Assembly (NCBI GenBank): GCA_913009825.1
Contig: CAJVYQ010000048.1
Location: 1-41,036, forward strand
Reading direction: 5' to 3'
Length of the DNA: 41,036 bases
DNA from: an uncultured Deferribacteres bacterium
GTDB lineage: Bacteria; Zhuqueibacterota; JdFR-76; DREG01
The notes beneath the pieces are model-generated. The model was not told the DNA's origin, ran no database searches, and saw only the letters and a list, made by a program, of their open reading frames with translations. This document shows, piece after piece, positions 34,209-41,036 of the stretch. The position numbers and the translations under genes were made by a program. Position 1 is the first letter of the stretch, and the number at the start of each line of letters is the position of its first letter.

Positions 34209-34772
34209 TCACGGAAAATTGGTTATAGCTTCTAAAACTTTTTTTGCGCTTAGCGGGATTCTTTCATCCTCGACAGGATTTTTCAATTCATTCAGAAGTT
34301 CCCGCATCCCCGGGATTTTTCTTAACTGAATAAATGTACTCAAAACATGATGGGCGCCCCGTCTGAGAAACAGGGAATCCGGAGATTTGATCAGGGCATC
34401 CAACAGATATTTTAAACCATCATTTTGCAATGCGCTAAATCCTTCGGCTGCCAGCCATCGGATACTGTTGTCCTCATCTTTCATTGCATCCAGGAATAAA
34501 GGCGTAGAAGAGGGGTTGGCAATCTCCACCAACGCTTTTAATGCTTCCCACTTTAAATGACCCGGCGAAACACCGAAGTTAGCCAGTTTTTCATTATGAT
34601 TGGCAATAATAATAGCTTCGGCAAGATAATCGACCGCATCTGTCCCCCTGGAAACAAATACTTTCCTGGCTTCTTGACGATTAAGACCATTTTCTCCGCC
34701 CAAATCAAAAAACAGACTTCGGATATTTTCTTTTTCAATATTTATCTTTGATTTTGTTTCTTCCGTTTTCAT
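34209..34772 (-). CDS. Small HEAT-repeat protein, paralogue 3
   Basis: A 187-residue soluble helical protein very close in layout to the ATPase-linked paralogue at 2854: NGLNRQEARKVFVSRG, KWEALKALVEIANPSSTPLF, RWLAAEG (105-111) and AHHV (140-143). It contains about 15 more residues between the first and second repeats. It is transcribed divergently from FtsH, 321 bp apart. Between them lies a CTTCAT box oriented toward this gene. A copy of the 21-bp repeat ends 29 bp before its ATG and could be part of its promoter. Confidence 0.85.
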   Translation of the reverse strand: MKTEETKSKINIEKENIRSLFFDLGGENGLNRQEARKVFVSRGTDAVDYLAEAIIIANHNEKLANFGVSPGHLKWEALKALVEIANPSSTPLFLDAMKDEDNSIRWLAAEGFSALQNDGLKYLLDALIKSPDSLFLRRGAHHVLSTFIQLRKIPGMRELLNELKNPVEDERIPLSAKKVLEAITNFP

Positions 34773-34801
34773 TTTATTCTCCGAAATTTTACTGTTTTAT
34801 T

Positions 34802-34822
34802 GTAACATTTTAGTTCTTTGAT
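34802..34822 (-). repeat. Dispersed 21-bp repeat, copy 4
   Basis: On the minus strand ATCAAAGAACTAAAATGTTAC is followed by AATAAAACAGT; the matching HAMP-kinase copy continues GATAAGAGTAAAACAGT. Both lie 29-35 bp upstream of a start codon in the same orientation, so these two may be core promoters or operators even if the other two copies are repeat ends. Confidence 0.45.
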
Positions 34823-34966
34823 AAACTGTACCCTTTTAATCTTTGGATGAGTTTATCGATGTCATTCCGAATCCCCGCATCACCATCCGGTCTCTGTAGG
34901 AGTTACATATTTGAAATACAATCCAAATCAATAACAGTACCGCCATTTTTTATTAGTTTAGCACAG

Positions 34967-34991
34967 AAAAATGAAGAAAGAATGAAGAATG
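34967..34991 (-). promoter_or_regulatory. CTTCAT direct-repeat box in the HEAT/FtsH divergent region
   Basis: On the minus strand CTTCATTCTTT is followed by CTTCATTTTT, half-sites 11 bp apart. It points toward the HEAT operon (199 bp from its ATG) and sits about 23 bp upstream of the FtsH -35 element, so it could act on either or both. Confidence 0.55.
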
Positions 34992-35009
34992 GGATGATAA
35001 AATATTTTC

Positions 35010-35038
35010 TTTGCAAAAGGTCATTTTTTTACTATAAT
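35010..35038 (+). promoter_or_regulatory. Sigma-70-like promoter of FtsH
   Basis: TTTGCA, 17 bases, then TATAAT, 55 bp upstream of the FtsH ATG. Spacing and the perfect -10 make it the best promoter visible in the window. FCB bacteria often use a different -10 (TAnnTTTG), so the call is moderate. Confidence 0.5.
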
Positions 35039-35093
35039 AAAAGCAGGCATATAAATCGTCCTTTTTTTCAACAGAAATATCAGAGGCATAATT

Positions 35094-37013
35094 ATGAAAA
35101 AAGCGAACATGCAAAAAACCAATTTTCAGACAAAACCGAAAAAGCCGGATTTGGAGATAAATAAACCATCAAACCAGCAGTTAAAAAAAGGACCCTGGAA
35201 TTTTTTTATCTGGTACTTTTTAATCTCAATTTTTCTTTTTTATATCTGGCAGTCATCCCTTGAAAACAGGAGAGAGGAAATTCCGTACAGTCAGTTTCAG
35301 GGATATCTGGCAAAAGGGCAAATAGATACCGCTACGGTCAGCGACCGAAAAATTTCTGGACTGTTAAAACTGAAGGATGCCAAATCCGGCAAACCACGCC
35401 GCTTTGTTACCGTCCCGTTACTCAATACCGATCTTGCTAAAGAGTTAGATGCGCACGGCGTAAAATATTCGGTAAAAATCGGTCAGGATTGGATGACCGG
35501 TTTTCTGATGAATTGGATATTGCCGTTCGGATTTTTAGCCGTCATCTGGATTTTCATTTTTAAACGCATGGGCAAGGCCAGTACCAATTTTTTAAATTTG
35601 GGACAAAATAAAGTTCATATTCATGCAAACAATCTGGAAAAAATCACCTTTAAAGATGTTGCCGGAGTAAACGAAGCCAAACAGGAATTGAATGAAAGTA
35701 TCGAGTTTTTGAGGAATCCGGAACATTTTCAGCGGCTGGGAGGGAGAATGCCGAAGGGTGTGCTTTTGGTTGGCCCTCCCGGAACGGGCAAAACCCTTCT
35801 GGCGCGGGCGGTGGCAGGAGAAGCGGAAGTTCCTTTTTTCAATATCAGCGGCTCCGAATTTATAGAGATGTTTGTCGGCGTCGGCGCGGCGAGAGTTCGG
35901 GATCTGTTTGAGCAGGCGCGTAAAAAAGCGCCGTGTATTATTTTTATCGATGAGCTGGACGCCATCGGTCGTGCACGGGGCGGCCCTATGGTAATGGGCG
36001 GCCACGACGAGCGGGAACAAACTTTAAACCAGATACTGGTTGAAATGGACGGTTTCGACAGCACAGCCGGCGTGGTTGTGATGGCTGCCACAAACCGGCC
36101 GGAAATTCTGGATAAAGCGCTGCTGCGGGCGGGGCGTTTTGATCGCCATATTGTTGTGGACAAACCGGATTTGAAAGATCGTGTGGAAATATTACAAATT
36201 CATACAGAAAAATTAATGCTGGCTAAAGATGTGGATTTGAAAGTTGTAGCGCAAAGAACGCCCGGTTTTGTCGGCGCGGATCTGGCCAACATTGCCAACG
36301 AAGCAGCGCTTATGGCAGCACGGTTCGACCACAATGCAGTGATGATGAACGATTTTGAAGCGGCGATCGACCGCGTAATTGCCGGGCCGGAGAAGAAAAA
36401 CCGCACATTGGGGCCGAAAGAAAAACATCGTGTGGCTTATCACGAATCCGGTCATACTCTTGTGGCAGTGATAGTGCCTACCGGAGAACCGGTTCACAAA
36501 GTTTCGATCATCCCCCGCGGCATCGGCGCTTTGGGATACACGCTGCAATTGCCGGTGGATGAAAAATTCCTTTCCACTAAAAACGAACTGACTGATCAAA
36601 TCGCCATCCTTTTGGGCGGACGCGTGTCTGAAGAGATTGTTTTGGGTGACGTTTCTTCCGGCGCCCAAAATGATCTGGAACGTGCCAGCGAAATTGCCCG
36701 AAGCATGGTTTGCCAGTTGGGGATGAGCGAAAAATTGGGTCCGTTAACCTGGGGAAAACGCCAGCGATCTCAATTCCTCGACGTGGATTATGGTGAAGAG
36801 AAAAACTACAGCGAAGAAACGGCGCGTCTGATCGACGAGGAAGTAAAAAATCTGATCGAAGAAAATCATCGCCGTGTCCGTGAAATTTTAACCGAAAACC
36901 GCCAAAAACTGGATGACCTGGCGATGTTATTGGAAGAAAAAGAAGTGATCAGTGGCGAGGAAGTAATGGAAATGGTCGCTCCTGAAAAAATTGAACAGAA
37001 TGACCCTTCCTGA
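35094..37013 (+). CDS. ftsH: ATP-dependent zinc metalloprotease FtsH
   Basis: A 639-residue membrane-anchored AAA+ protease that extracts and degrades membrane and misfolded proteins. Two membrane helices (about 36-56 and 141-161) flank a small periplasmic domain starting PYSQFQGYL. The AAA domain has Walker A GPPGTGKT (227-234), Walker [12 protein letters not shown] with Asp286-Glu287, and the second region of homology [20 protein letters not shown]. The M41 domain has HESGH (450-454) and the third-ligand region [12 protein letters not shown]. All catalytic residues are present. The N-terminus before the first helix is long and Lys-rich. The stretch QFLDVDY near the end differs from typical housekeeping FtsH, so it may be a second, stress-linked paralogue; this cannot be decided from one locus. 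Confidence 0.96.
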   Translation: MKKANMQKTNFQTKPKKPDLEINKPSNQQLKKGPWNFFIWYFLISIFLFYIWQSSLENRREEIPYSQFQGYLAKGQIDTATVSDRKISGLLKLKDAKSGKPRRFVTVPLLNTDLAKELDAHGVKYSVKIGQDWMTGFLMNWILPFGFLAVIWIFIFKRMGKASTNFLNLGQNKVHIHANNLEKITFKDVAGVNEAKQELNESIEFLRNPEHFQRLGGRMPKGVLLVGPPGTGKTLLARAVAGEAEVPFFNISGSEFIEMFVGVGAARVRDLFEQARKKAPCIIFIDELDAIGRARGGPMVMGGHDEREQTLNQILVEMDGFDSTAGVVVMAATNRPEILDKALLRAGRFDRHIVVDKPDLKDRVEILQIHTEKLMLAKDVDLKVVAQRTPGFVGADLANIANEAALMAARFDHNAVMMNDFEAAIDRVIAGPEKKNRTLGPKEKHRVAYHESGHTLVAVIVPTGEPVHKVSIIPRGIGALGYTLQLPVDEKFLSTKNELTDQIAILLGGRVSEEIVLGDVSSGAQNDLERASEIARSMVCQLGMSEKLGPLTWGKRQRSQFLDVDYGEEKNYSEETARLIDEEVKNLIEENHRRVREILTENRQKLDDLAMLLEEKEVISGEEVMEMVAPEKIEQNDPS

Positions 37014-37326
37014 AAAATCAGATGTTTCCGGTTGGGTTTTTGCAGCTTGTAGTTTACATAATAGAAACGTCCGATTAAAAAGAAAGCGTGCTAAAGTCTC
37101 CCGAAGTCTCGGGGGCCTGCTAATTTTGAGCTTGGAAGTTTTTTCTCCGGCAGCATTTTTCATCTACCTTTCAGTCTTCATTAAAACTTCATCTTTGTAG
37201 CTTAAATTTAAGTAAAATGAGTTGTTAATTTCTCTCTGCCTGCAAATTGTAAAATGGACGGGGATTTTGTGAAACTGTTAATTGTATCTTATTCATTGTA
37301 TTTTAACCATATTACGGAGCGATAAA
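37014..37326. other. Intergenic region between FtsH and the small helical pair
   Basis: No gene. There is a weak CCCGA...TCGGG hairpin near 37102-37116 and a CTTCAT box at 37176-37192 upstream of the next operon. No T-rich terminator for FtsH is apparent. Confidence 0.5.
37172..37196 (+). promoter_or_regulatory. CTTCAT direct-repeat box upstream of the small helical pair
   Basis: CTTCATTAAAA is followed by CTTCATCTTTG, half-sites 11 bp apart, oriented toward the gene at 37327, 135 bp before its ATG. A weaker pair, TTCAT at 37159 and TTCAG at 37170, is also 11 bp apart just upstream. Confidence 0.55.
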
Positions 37327-37560
37327 ATGAAAACATCAAAAAAATTTGTGGACTGGATGATTGAACGTGACAAACACATCATGGACGCCCATTTGAAAAA
37401 GGGGAAAAATCTGTTAGAAATTGAATATCAACTCATGAAAAAAGAGATGAACAGATTGCGTAATTATTTGCATCGTCTCGAGTCATTGATTGAAAGACAG
37501 GAAGATTTAAATTCAGTGCTTCCCGAATCACAGAAAGGAGATAATCATCATGTGGACTGA
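37327..37560 (+). CDS. Small helical protein of unknown function (first of a pair)
   Basis: A 77-residue, highly charged, coiled-coil-prone protein with no signal peptide. I start it at the ATG after ACGGAGCGATAAA; a longer frame from 37282 has no ribosome site. Its core (KKFVDWMIERDKH, LLEIEYQLMKKEMNRLRNYLHRLE in two pieces) lines up with the N-terminal 60 residues of the next gene (EKLLDWEKNFAKL, DHEYLTRELPRLK, IHLHKIEEL), so the two seem homologous. It overlaps that gene by 11 bp and is therefore coupled to it. No family is recognised. Confidence 0.7.
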   Translation: MKTSKKFVDWMIERDKHIMDAHLKKGKNLLEIEYQLMKKEMNRLRNYLHRLESLIERQEDLNSVLPESQKGDNHHVD

Positions 37561-38098
37561 AATTGAGGAAAAGCTTTTAGATTGGGAAAAAAACTTTGCT
37601 AAATTATGGTTAATAAAAACCCGGAAGTACACTGATATCGATCATGAATATTTAACCAGAGAACTACCAAGGTTGAAAGCAGAAAAGGAATCTGTTGAAA
37701 TACATCTGCACAAAATAGAAGAACTTATGGCCAAAACCAAAGTGCTTATCGATAATTTGGATGAAGAGTTGTGTAATAAACTGACCGGCAGTTCTTCTCT
37801 GGCGGGAACGGGACAGATACTTTTGGACCATTTCGGTAAAAAACTGCAAGGAAAAAGAAGCGAAGGCAGGAAGAATATCCGTAAGTTTCTGGAAGATCAC
37901 TATGTAATCAACCACAGCGCTTCCCGCGAGCTGTTTGCCCTTTTGGAAGAAGTCCGGCTTCTTCAGTATCAGGTGGATATCCCGCAAAACCTTCTAAAAG
38001 AACCGTTTAATTTTGGGAACATGGACTTAGACATGGCTCTCTATCCTGGTAATGAACTGCTTCTGCAATTGGGTGGTTGGTGGAGAATCAACTCATAA
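37550..38098 (+). CDS. Helical protein of unknown function (second of a pair)
   Basis: A 182-residue soluble protein. The N-terminal 65 residues form a charged helical segment similar to the preceding small protein. The middle has RKNIRKFLEDHYVINHSASRELFALLEE, split here as a helix pair, and the C-terminus ends LLLQLGGWWRINS. No cofactor, membrane or catalytic motif is visible. AGAAAGGAGATAATC lies inside the upstream gene as its ribosome site. It sits between FtsH and a BI-1 protein and shares a putative stress box with its partner, so a proteostasis role is possible but only inferred. Confidence 0.72.
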   Translation: MWTEIEEKLLDWEKNFAKLWLIKTRKYTDIDHEYLTRELPRLKAEKESVEIHLHKIEELMAKTKVLIDNLDEELCNKLTGSSSLAGTGQILLDHFGKKLQGKRSEGRKNIRKFLEDHYVINHSASRELFALLEEVRLLQYQVDIPQNLLKEPFNFGNMDLDMALYPGNELLLQLGGWWRINS

Positions 38099-38127
38099 TC
38101 TGAACTATTTTGGGAAAGGAGGTTTTT

Positions 38128-38829
38128 ATGCATGAAAGTTCATATTACCAACCGGCACTCACTAAAGTGCAGGAAAATGCCCTACTCAGATCTGTGTACA
38201 ATTGGATGATGGCAGGCTTATTTATTTCCGGTTTTACCGCATTTTTTGCCGGCAATAATGTGGCGATACAACAATTATTATTTGGCAACCCTTATGTTAT
38301 CTGGATACTTGTATTAGGAGAACTGGGATTGGTATTCGTCATTTCCGGCGGCAATCGCTCTATGACCGCTTCAACAGCTTCCGGTCTTTTTATTCTGTTT
38401 TCTTTTTTAAACGGACTTACCATTTCCTCCATTTTTCTCATCTATACCGCTCAGTCTATTACAACAACATTTTTCATCACCGGGTTGACTTTTGGCGTAA
38501 CCAGTTTTTATGGTTACGTTACCAAAAGGGATTTAACCTCGCTGGGAAATTTCATGTTTATGGGACTAATCGGCATCATAATCGCTTCTGTGGTTAATAT
38601 GTTTTTGCATAACCCTGCAATGAGCTGGGTCATTAGCTATTTGGGAATTATCATATTTGTAGGGCTAACCGCGTATGATACACAAAAAATTCGCAAGCTT
38701 GGCGAGACTATAAAGTCTAACGGTGAGCAGTTTAATAAACTGGCCATTATCGGCGCCCTGTCGCTCTATCTGGATTTTATCAATCTGTTTTTAATCTTGT
38801 TGCGTTTCACCGGCAGAGGCAGGGACTGA
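38128..38829 (+). CDS. Bax inhibitor-1 / YccA family membrane protein
   Basis: A 233-residue inner-membrane protein with seven hydrophobic helices (for example FISGFTAFFAGN, LGLVFVISGG, SGLFILFSFLNGLTISSIF, MGLIGIIIASVVNMF, YLGIIIFVGLTAYDTQKIR). The YDTQKIR signature and the final acidic/hydrophobic helix are typical of the BI-1/YccA/YbhL group, whose members conduct or leak Ca2+. Escherichia coli YccA is a substrate and modulator of FtsH, which matches its position 1.1 kb after ftsH. The ATG at 38128 follows GGAAAGGAGG; an upstream TTG in frame would include the ribosome site and is rejected. Confidence 0.93.
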   Translation: MHESSYYQPALTKVQENALLRSVYNWMMAGLFISGFTAFFAGNNVAIQQLLFGNPYVIWILVLGELGLVFVISGGNRSMTASTASGLFILFSFLNGLTISSIFLIYTAQSITTTFFITGLTFGVTSFYGYVTKRDLTSLGNFMFMGLIGIIIASVVNMFLHNPAMSWVISYLGIIIFVGLTAYDTQKIRKLGETIKSNGEQFNKLAIIGALSLYLDFINLFLILLRFTGRGRD

Positions 38830-39217
38830 GTGTGGTTATCTATTTGCCAAGCATAAATCAACGTTTAAATTCGCGGTAAATAAAATTTCTTCGTAACCAT
38901 AAAAAGCCCTTTTACGAAGATATGTGAAATGACAGATGTTATTCATTTTTTATAAATGCTTATTGTTTGATGTGCAGGAAGCCTCCGGGATTCCTGCCCG
39001 CAGCAGGCAGGCGCTCAGGCTGGCTTCAATAGCCATGCTGAGCCCTTCGACAAGACAAGCTCAGGATAAACTCAGTCGAAAGCGTGATTACAGTTAATTC
39101 ATAGTGTGCATACCTTAGTAGTTACATTCATTGAGAAGTTGTATTATGAACTATTTCAAAAACTAAAAACCGGACTATATTTTGGGGAAATCGTTTGTTA
39201 ACCTGAATTATTCGGGA
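38830..39217. other. Intergenic region after the BI-1 gene
   Basis: A hairpin with arms CTTCGTAA (38889-38896) and TTACGAAG (38912-38919) may end the BI-1 transcript, though there is no long T-tract. It is followed by the repeat at 38957-39125. No gene. Confidence 0.5.
38957..39125. repeat. Dispersed repeat related to 6063-6219
   Basis: This shares TGCAGGAA, AATAGCCATGCTGAGC and CGTGATTACA in order with the element at 6063-6219, and ends in CCTTAGTAGTTAC, a diverged copy of that family's end. The interior is the widespread CCTTCGACAAG/CTCAGGATAAACTCAG palindrome. The left end is degraded. Confidence 0.55.
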
Positions 39218-39694
39218 TTAAAGCGATTTCCCGGAAATGTTATTTATTAATTCCTCCAGCTTTAAAATCTCTTGATGAAGCGTTTTCAGCGCTTCATTTT
39301 GAGCAGAATTATGCGCAATGATAGTATGTACCTCTTGTTCCGCTTTTTTATTGATCATATAATCATTATGGGCTTCCAATCGATCCCTTTCGGCCTGTCT
39401 ATTCTGGCTCATCATAATAATTGGCGCAGCATACGCAGCCTGAAGTGAGAGCACCAGATTCATCAGAATGAACGGATAAGGGTCCCAATGATGAACCCAG
39501 GCAATCAGGTTAAGAAAAGCCCAACATAATAACATCAATGATTGCAGAATAATAAACCGCCATGATCCCATGACGGAAGCGACAACATCTGCCATTCTTT
39601 GCCCGGTAGTTTTACTCTCATTGATTATTTCGTTAATATTTCTGATTTGTGAAATTCTGCGTTTGAACGGTTTAGGGAATCTTAATGATTTCAT
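39218..39694 (-). CDS. DUF1003 membrane protein
   Basis: A 158-residue protein with the DUF1003 signature: GSWRFIILQS, N.IAWVHHWDPYPFILMNLVLSLQAAYAAPIIMMSQNR (a long conserved run broken here by naming only its parts). It has two membrane helices (about 48-68 and 75-95) and a cytoplasmic helical tail. The family is widespread and has no established biochemical function. Members are often near stress or transport genes. It follows the BON lipoprotein on the same strand but is separated from it by a strong terminator, so it has its own promoter. Confidence 0.92.
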   Translation of the reverse strand: MKSLRFPKPFKRRISQIRNINEIINESKTTGQRMADVVASVMGSWRFIILQSLMLLCWAFLNLIAWVHHWDPYPFILMNLVLSLQAAYAAPIIMMSQNRQAERDRLEAHNDYMINKKAEQEVHTIIAHNSAQNEALKTLHQEILKLEELINNISGKSL

Positions 39695-39841
39695 TTAAAA
39701 TTATCCTTATCTGTATTAATTAATAAATTCGGTTCGATAAATCACAAAAGATGATTGCAAGATATACATTTATTCATTTAAATCAAACAGGAAAGCAGCA
39801 TTCTGAATCGGTTGTAAAAAGAAAAGTCTGTTCCCTTTATT

Positions 39842-39874
39842 AAAAAAAAGGAGGGGGGCTTCCCCTCCTTTTTT
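39842..39874. terminator. Bidirectional rho-independent terminator
   Basis: GGAGGGG and CCCCTCC form a stem with a 5-base loop, flanked by eight A on the left and six T on the right, so it works in both directions. It ends the minus-strand BON gene transcript, 56 bp past its stop. Confidence 0.85.
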
Positions 39875-39929
39875 GAGGTCAAAAAATTTTACCGATTGTT
39901 ATTCAGATGAAGGGTGGATAATTTGTGAT

Positions 39930-40670
39930 TTATTTCATTCTGAACACCTTCAATTGGTTTATAACTTTTTTCACGCCAATAATTCTGTGAATATCTTTCT
40001 CTACCTGCATTTTTTCCCAGAACCGGTGTACCGTACCGGAAATAGTGACCACACCATCAACTACATTGACTGTTACATTCTTTTCCCCGGGAAAATCAAA
40101 CTTTATCATACCCAAAATAATTTCCTTCAGGTCTTTATCAACAACTTCCTGTTTTGAGGAGAGAATTATAATATTATTTTCCAGATCTTTTACTCCTTTC
40201 AACAAAGAAACAGCGGTTTGTACAGCTAATTTTTCATTGTAGCTATGCACTTCTCCGGTTAAAGTAACCGCTCCTTTATCCACAGAAACTTTGATACGAT
40301 CCGGCTCTGTAATATTTGAGATGAGCCTCAACTCCTGCAATACATTTTGCTCCAATTGGCTGTCGGATAAGTTTGAAGTTTTTACTACTATATCATTTAT
40401 GATCTCTTTCACACCGTTTACCCTGGATGTTATTTCAAGAATCTTGATTTTGTCACTCAGGGATTCCACTTGACCCTCAATACGAACGCTCCCCTTTTTC
40501 ACAGAAGTAACCAAAAAATCACCGGGATAGTAAACACTGATTTTTGTTCTTACATGTTCAGCTATCTGACCGGCCTTTTCTTTTGTGCCGGTACTACAGG
40601 CCAATCCCAATACCAGAAAAGATGCAAACAAGATATAAAAGCTTTTAAGAAAATACTGATATTTATCCAT
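39930..40670 (-). CDS. Lipoprotein with three BON domains
   Basis: A 246-residue envelope lipoprotein with lipobox LGLAC and Cys25. Three BON domains follow in tandem, each with a V(S/N)V..G.V.(I/L).G.V pattern: SVKKGSVRIEGQVES, SVDKGAVTLTGEVHS and NVVDGVVTISGTVHR, and each closing with a GVK(E/D/K)..N.(I/L) strand. BON domains bind phospholipid surfaces. OsmY-like and DolP-like members help outer-membrane integrity under osmotic or envelope stress. I start at 40670 after AAAGGAGGAACA. A longer frame to 40802 reads through a MITE and is rejected. The MITE ends 21 bp upstream of the start, just before the ribosome site, and may have changed its promoter. Confidence 0.92.
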   Translation of the reverse strand: MDKYQYFLKSFYILFASFLVLGLACSTGTKEKAGQIAEHVRTKISVYYPGDFLVTSVKKGSVRIEGQVESLSDKIKILEITSRVNGVKEIINDIVVKTSNLSDSQLEQNVLQELRLISNITEPDRIKVSVDKGAVTLTGEVHSYNEKLAVQTAVSLLKGVKDLENNIIILSSKQEVVDKDLKEIILGMIKFDFPGEKNVTVNVVDGVVTISGTVHRFWEKMQVEKDIHRIIGVKKVINQLKVFRMK

Positions 40671-40691
40671 TGTTCCTCCTTTTTCTTTTAT

Positions 40692-40808
40692 CCTGAATTG
40701 AGCGATTGCAGGGCGATTCGCTGAATCGCCAACCGGATTTGTATTAAAAATGAAAATCCGTTTCGTAAAAAAAACAAACTCAAAAACAAGAGAAGCACTC
40801 AATTCAGG
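40692..40808. mobile_element. 117-bp MITE, copy B2, in the leader of the BON gene
   Basis: The ends are CCTGAATTGAGCGATT and AAGCACTCAATTCAGG. A perfect 5-bp target duplication TTTAT lies at 40687-40691 and 40809-40813. It has the same length and interior as copy B1 (5888-6004), inverted, including the GGCGATTCGCTGAATCGCC palindrome. Confidence 0.88.
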
Positions 40809-40912
40809 TTTATCTTAAATTTACCATACATTCAATTGGGGAGTTTTGTTACGGTGCACGAATCATATAATTCCCTACCGTTTTTCATTAAAAGTGTTTA
40901 CTTCAATTTTAA

Positions 40913-41036
40913 CCTAAATTGAGCGATTGTTGCTATCAAAAAAAACCTTTTGGGTTTGTAAGACATTGTTATTATATTAATTATGTTAAAACCAACACAA
41001 TAACAATAAACAACCCAAAGGGTGGAAATAATATGG
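40913..41036 (+). mobile_element. Left end of an insertion sequence, possibly IS1380 family (partial)
   Basis: The end CCTAAATTGAGCGATT is identical to that of the 150-bp MITE A1, but the DNA inside is different. ACCTTTTGGGTTTG and CAACCCAAAGGG form an inverted pair about 80 bp apart, and GGGTGG precedes an ATG at 41033 that runs off the window and is probably the transposase start. CCTA-type ends and a 5-bp target duplication (seen for its MITE relatives) fit IS1380, the family of ISEcp1. The family call is inference without the transposase. Confidence 0.6.

Larger units (their letters stand above)
34773..35093. other. Divergent promoter region between the HEAT operon and FtsH
   Basis: The region contains the 21-bp repeat (34802-34822), a partial GTCATTCCGAATCC palindrome arm near 34860, the CTTCAT box (34971-34987) and a good FtsH promoter (35010-35038). 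No gene. Confidence 0.65.

Noticed and set aside
37282-37326. Upstream start for the small helical protein
   Set aside because: No ribosome site, and the sequence is unlike the charged helical body; the ATG at 37327 has GGAG upstream.
38110-38127. Upstream TTG start for the BI-1 gene
   Set aside because: These codons contain the ribosome site GGAAAGGAGG of the ATG at 38128.
40671-40802. N-terminal extension of the BON gene
   Set aside because: It reads through a MITE; a lipoprotein signal and ribosome site fix the start at 40670.
1-41036. tRNA, rRNA or riboswitch genes
   Set aside because: I looked for the characteristic stems and conserved cores and saw none; a covariance search would be needed to exclude small RNAs.

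Overview
The window looks like chromosomal DNA from a Gram-negative, heterotrophic member of the FCB superphylum, most like Calditrichota, Ignavibacteriota or KSB1. Three adjacent minus-strand genes end in type IX secretion (Por) C-terminal sorting domains of the NYPNPFNP type. There are several lipoprotein signals and an Omp85-type barrel. Intergenic DNA is crowded with short palindromic repeats and MITEs. I see no rRNA, tRNA, CRISPR array or phage. The phylum assignment is inference.

Layout. 1-3372: a P-type (IIIA-like) proton ATPase followed by a small HEAT-repeat protein. 3616-10065: an exported MEMO-like lipoprotein, a DVU0298-like HEAT protein, a GH116/DUF608 lipoprotein and a membrane SpoIIE-type phosphatase, separated by repeat-rich gaps. 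10068-18456: three secreted T9SS proteins (a TIM-barrel hydrolase-like protein, a beta-helix protein and a large multidomain protein); a MITE has cut the signal peptide of the last. 18878-20379: an ECF sigma factor and its zinc-finger anti-sigma factor. 20444-22842: a TPR gene remnant and an OmpR-type response regulator/histidine kinase pair. 23028-29660: a DegP/HtrA protease, a hybrid histidine kinase and a HAMP histidine kinase. 30327-34772: a peptidase MA/TolB-like propeller/Omp85 fusion and two more small HEAT proteins. 35094-38829: FtsH, two small helical proteins and a Bax-inhibitor-1 family protein. 39218-40670: a DUF1003 protein and a triple-BON lipoprotein. 40913-end: the left end of an insertion sequence that leaves the window.

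How it fits together. Much of the right half reads as an envelope-stress and protein-quality-control island: DegP, FtsH, BI-1, BON, DUF1003, three sensor kinases and one OmpR-family regulator. Four upstream regions (DegP, the hybrid kinase, the HEAT/FtsH divergent gap and the small helical pair) each carry CTTCAT-N5-CTTCAT. This is an 11-bp-period direct repeat of the kind bound by OmpR/PhoB-family regulators. I propose that these genes form one regulon, possibly controlled by the regulator at 22162-22842. The three small HEAT proteins are clear paralogues and sit next to membrane machines (proton ATPase, FtsH, Omp85 fusion), which suggests an uncharacterised accessory family.

A second theme is a MITE family with ends CCTAAATTGAGCGATT. 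There are two 150-bp and two 117-bp copies, three of them with perfect 5-bp target duplications. The same end belongs to the insertion sequence at the right edge, which is a plausible source of transposase.
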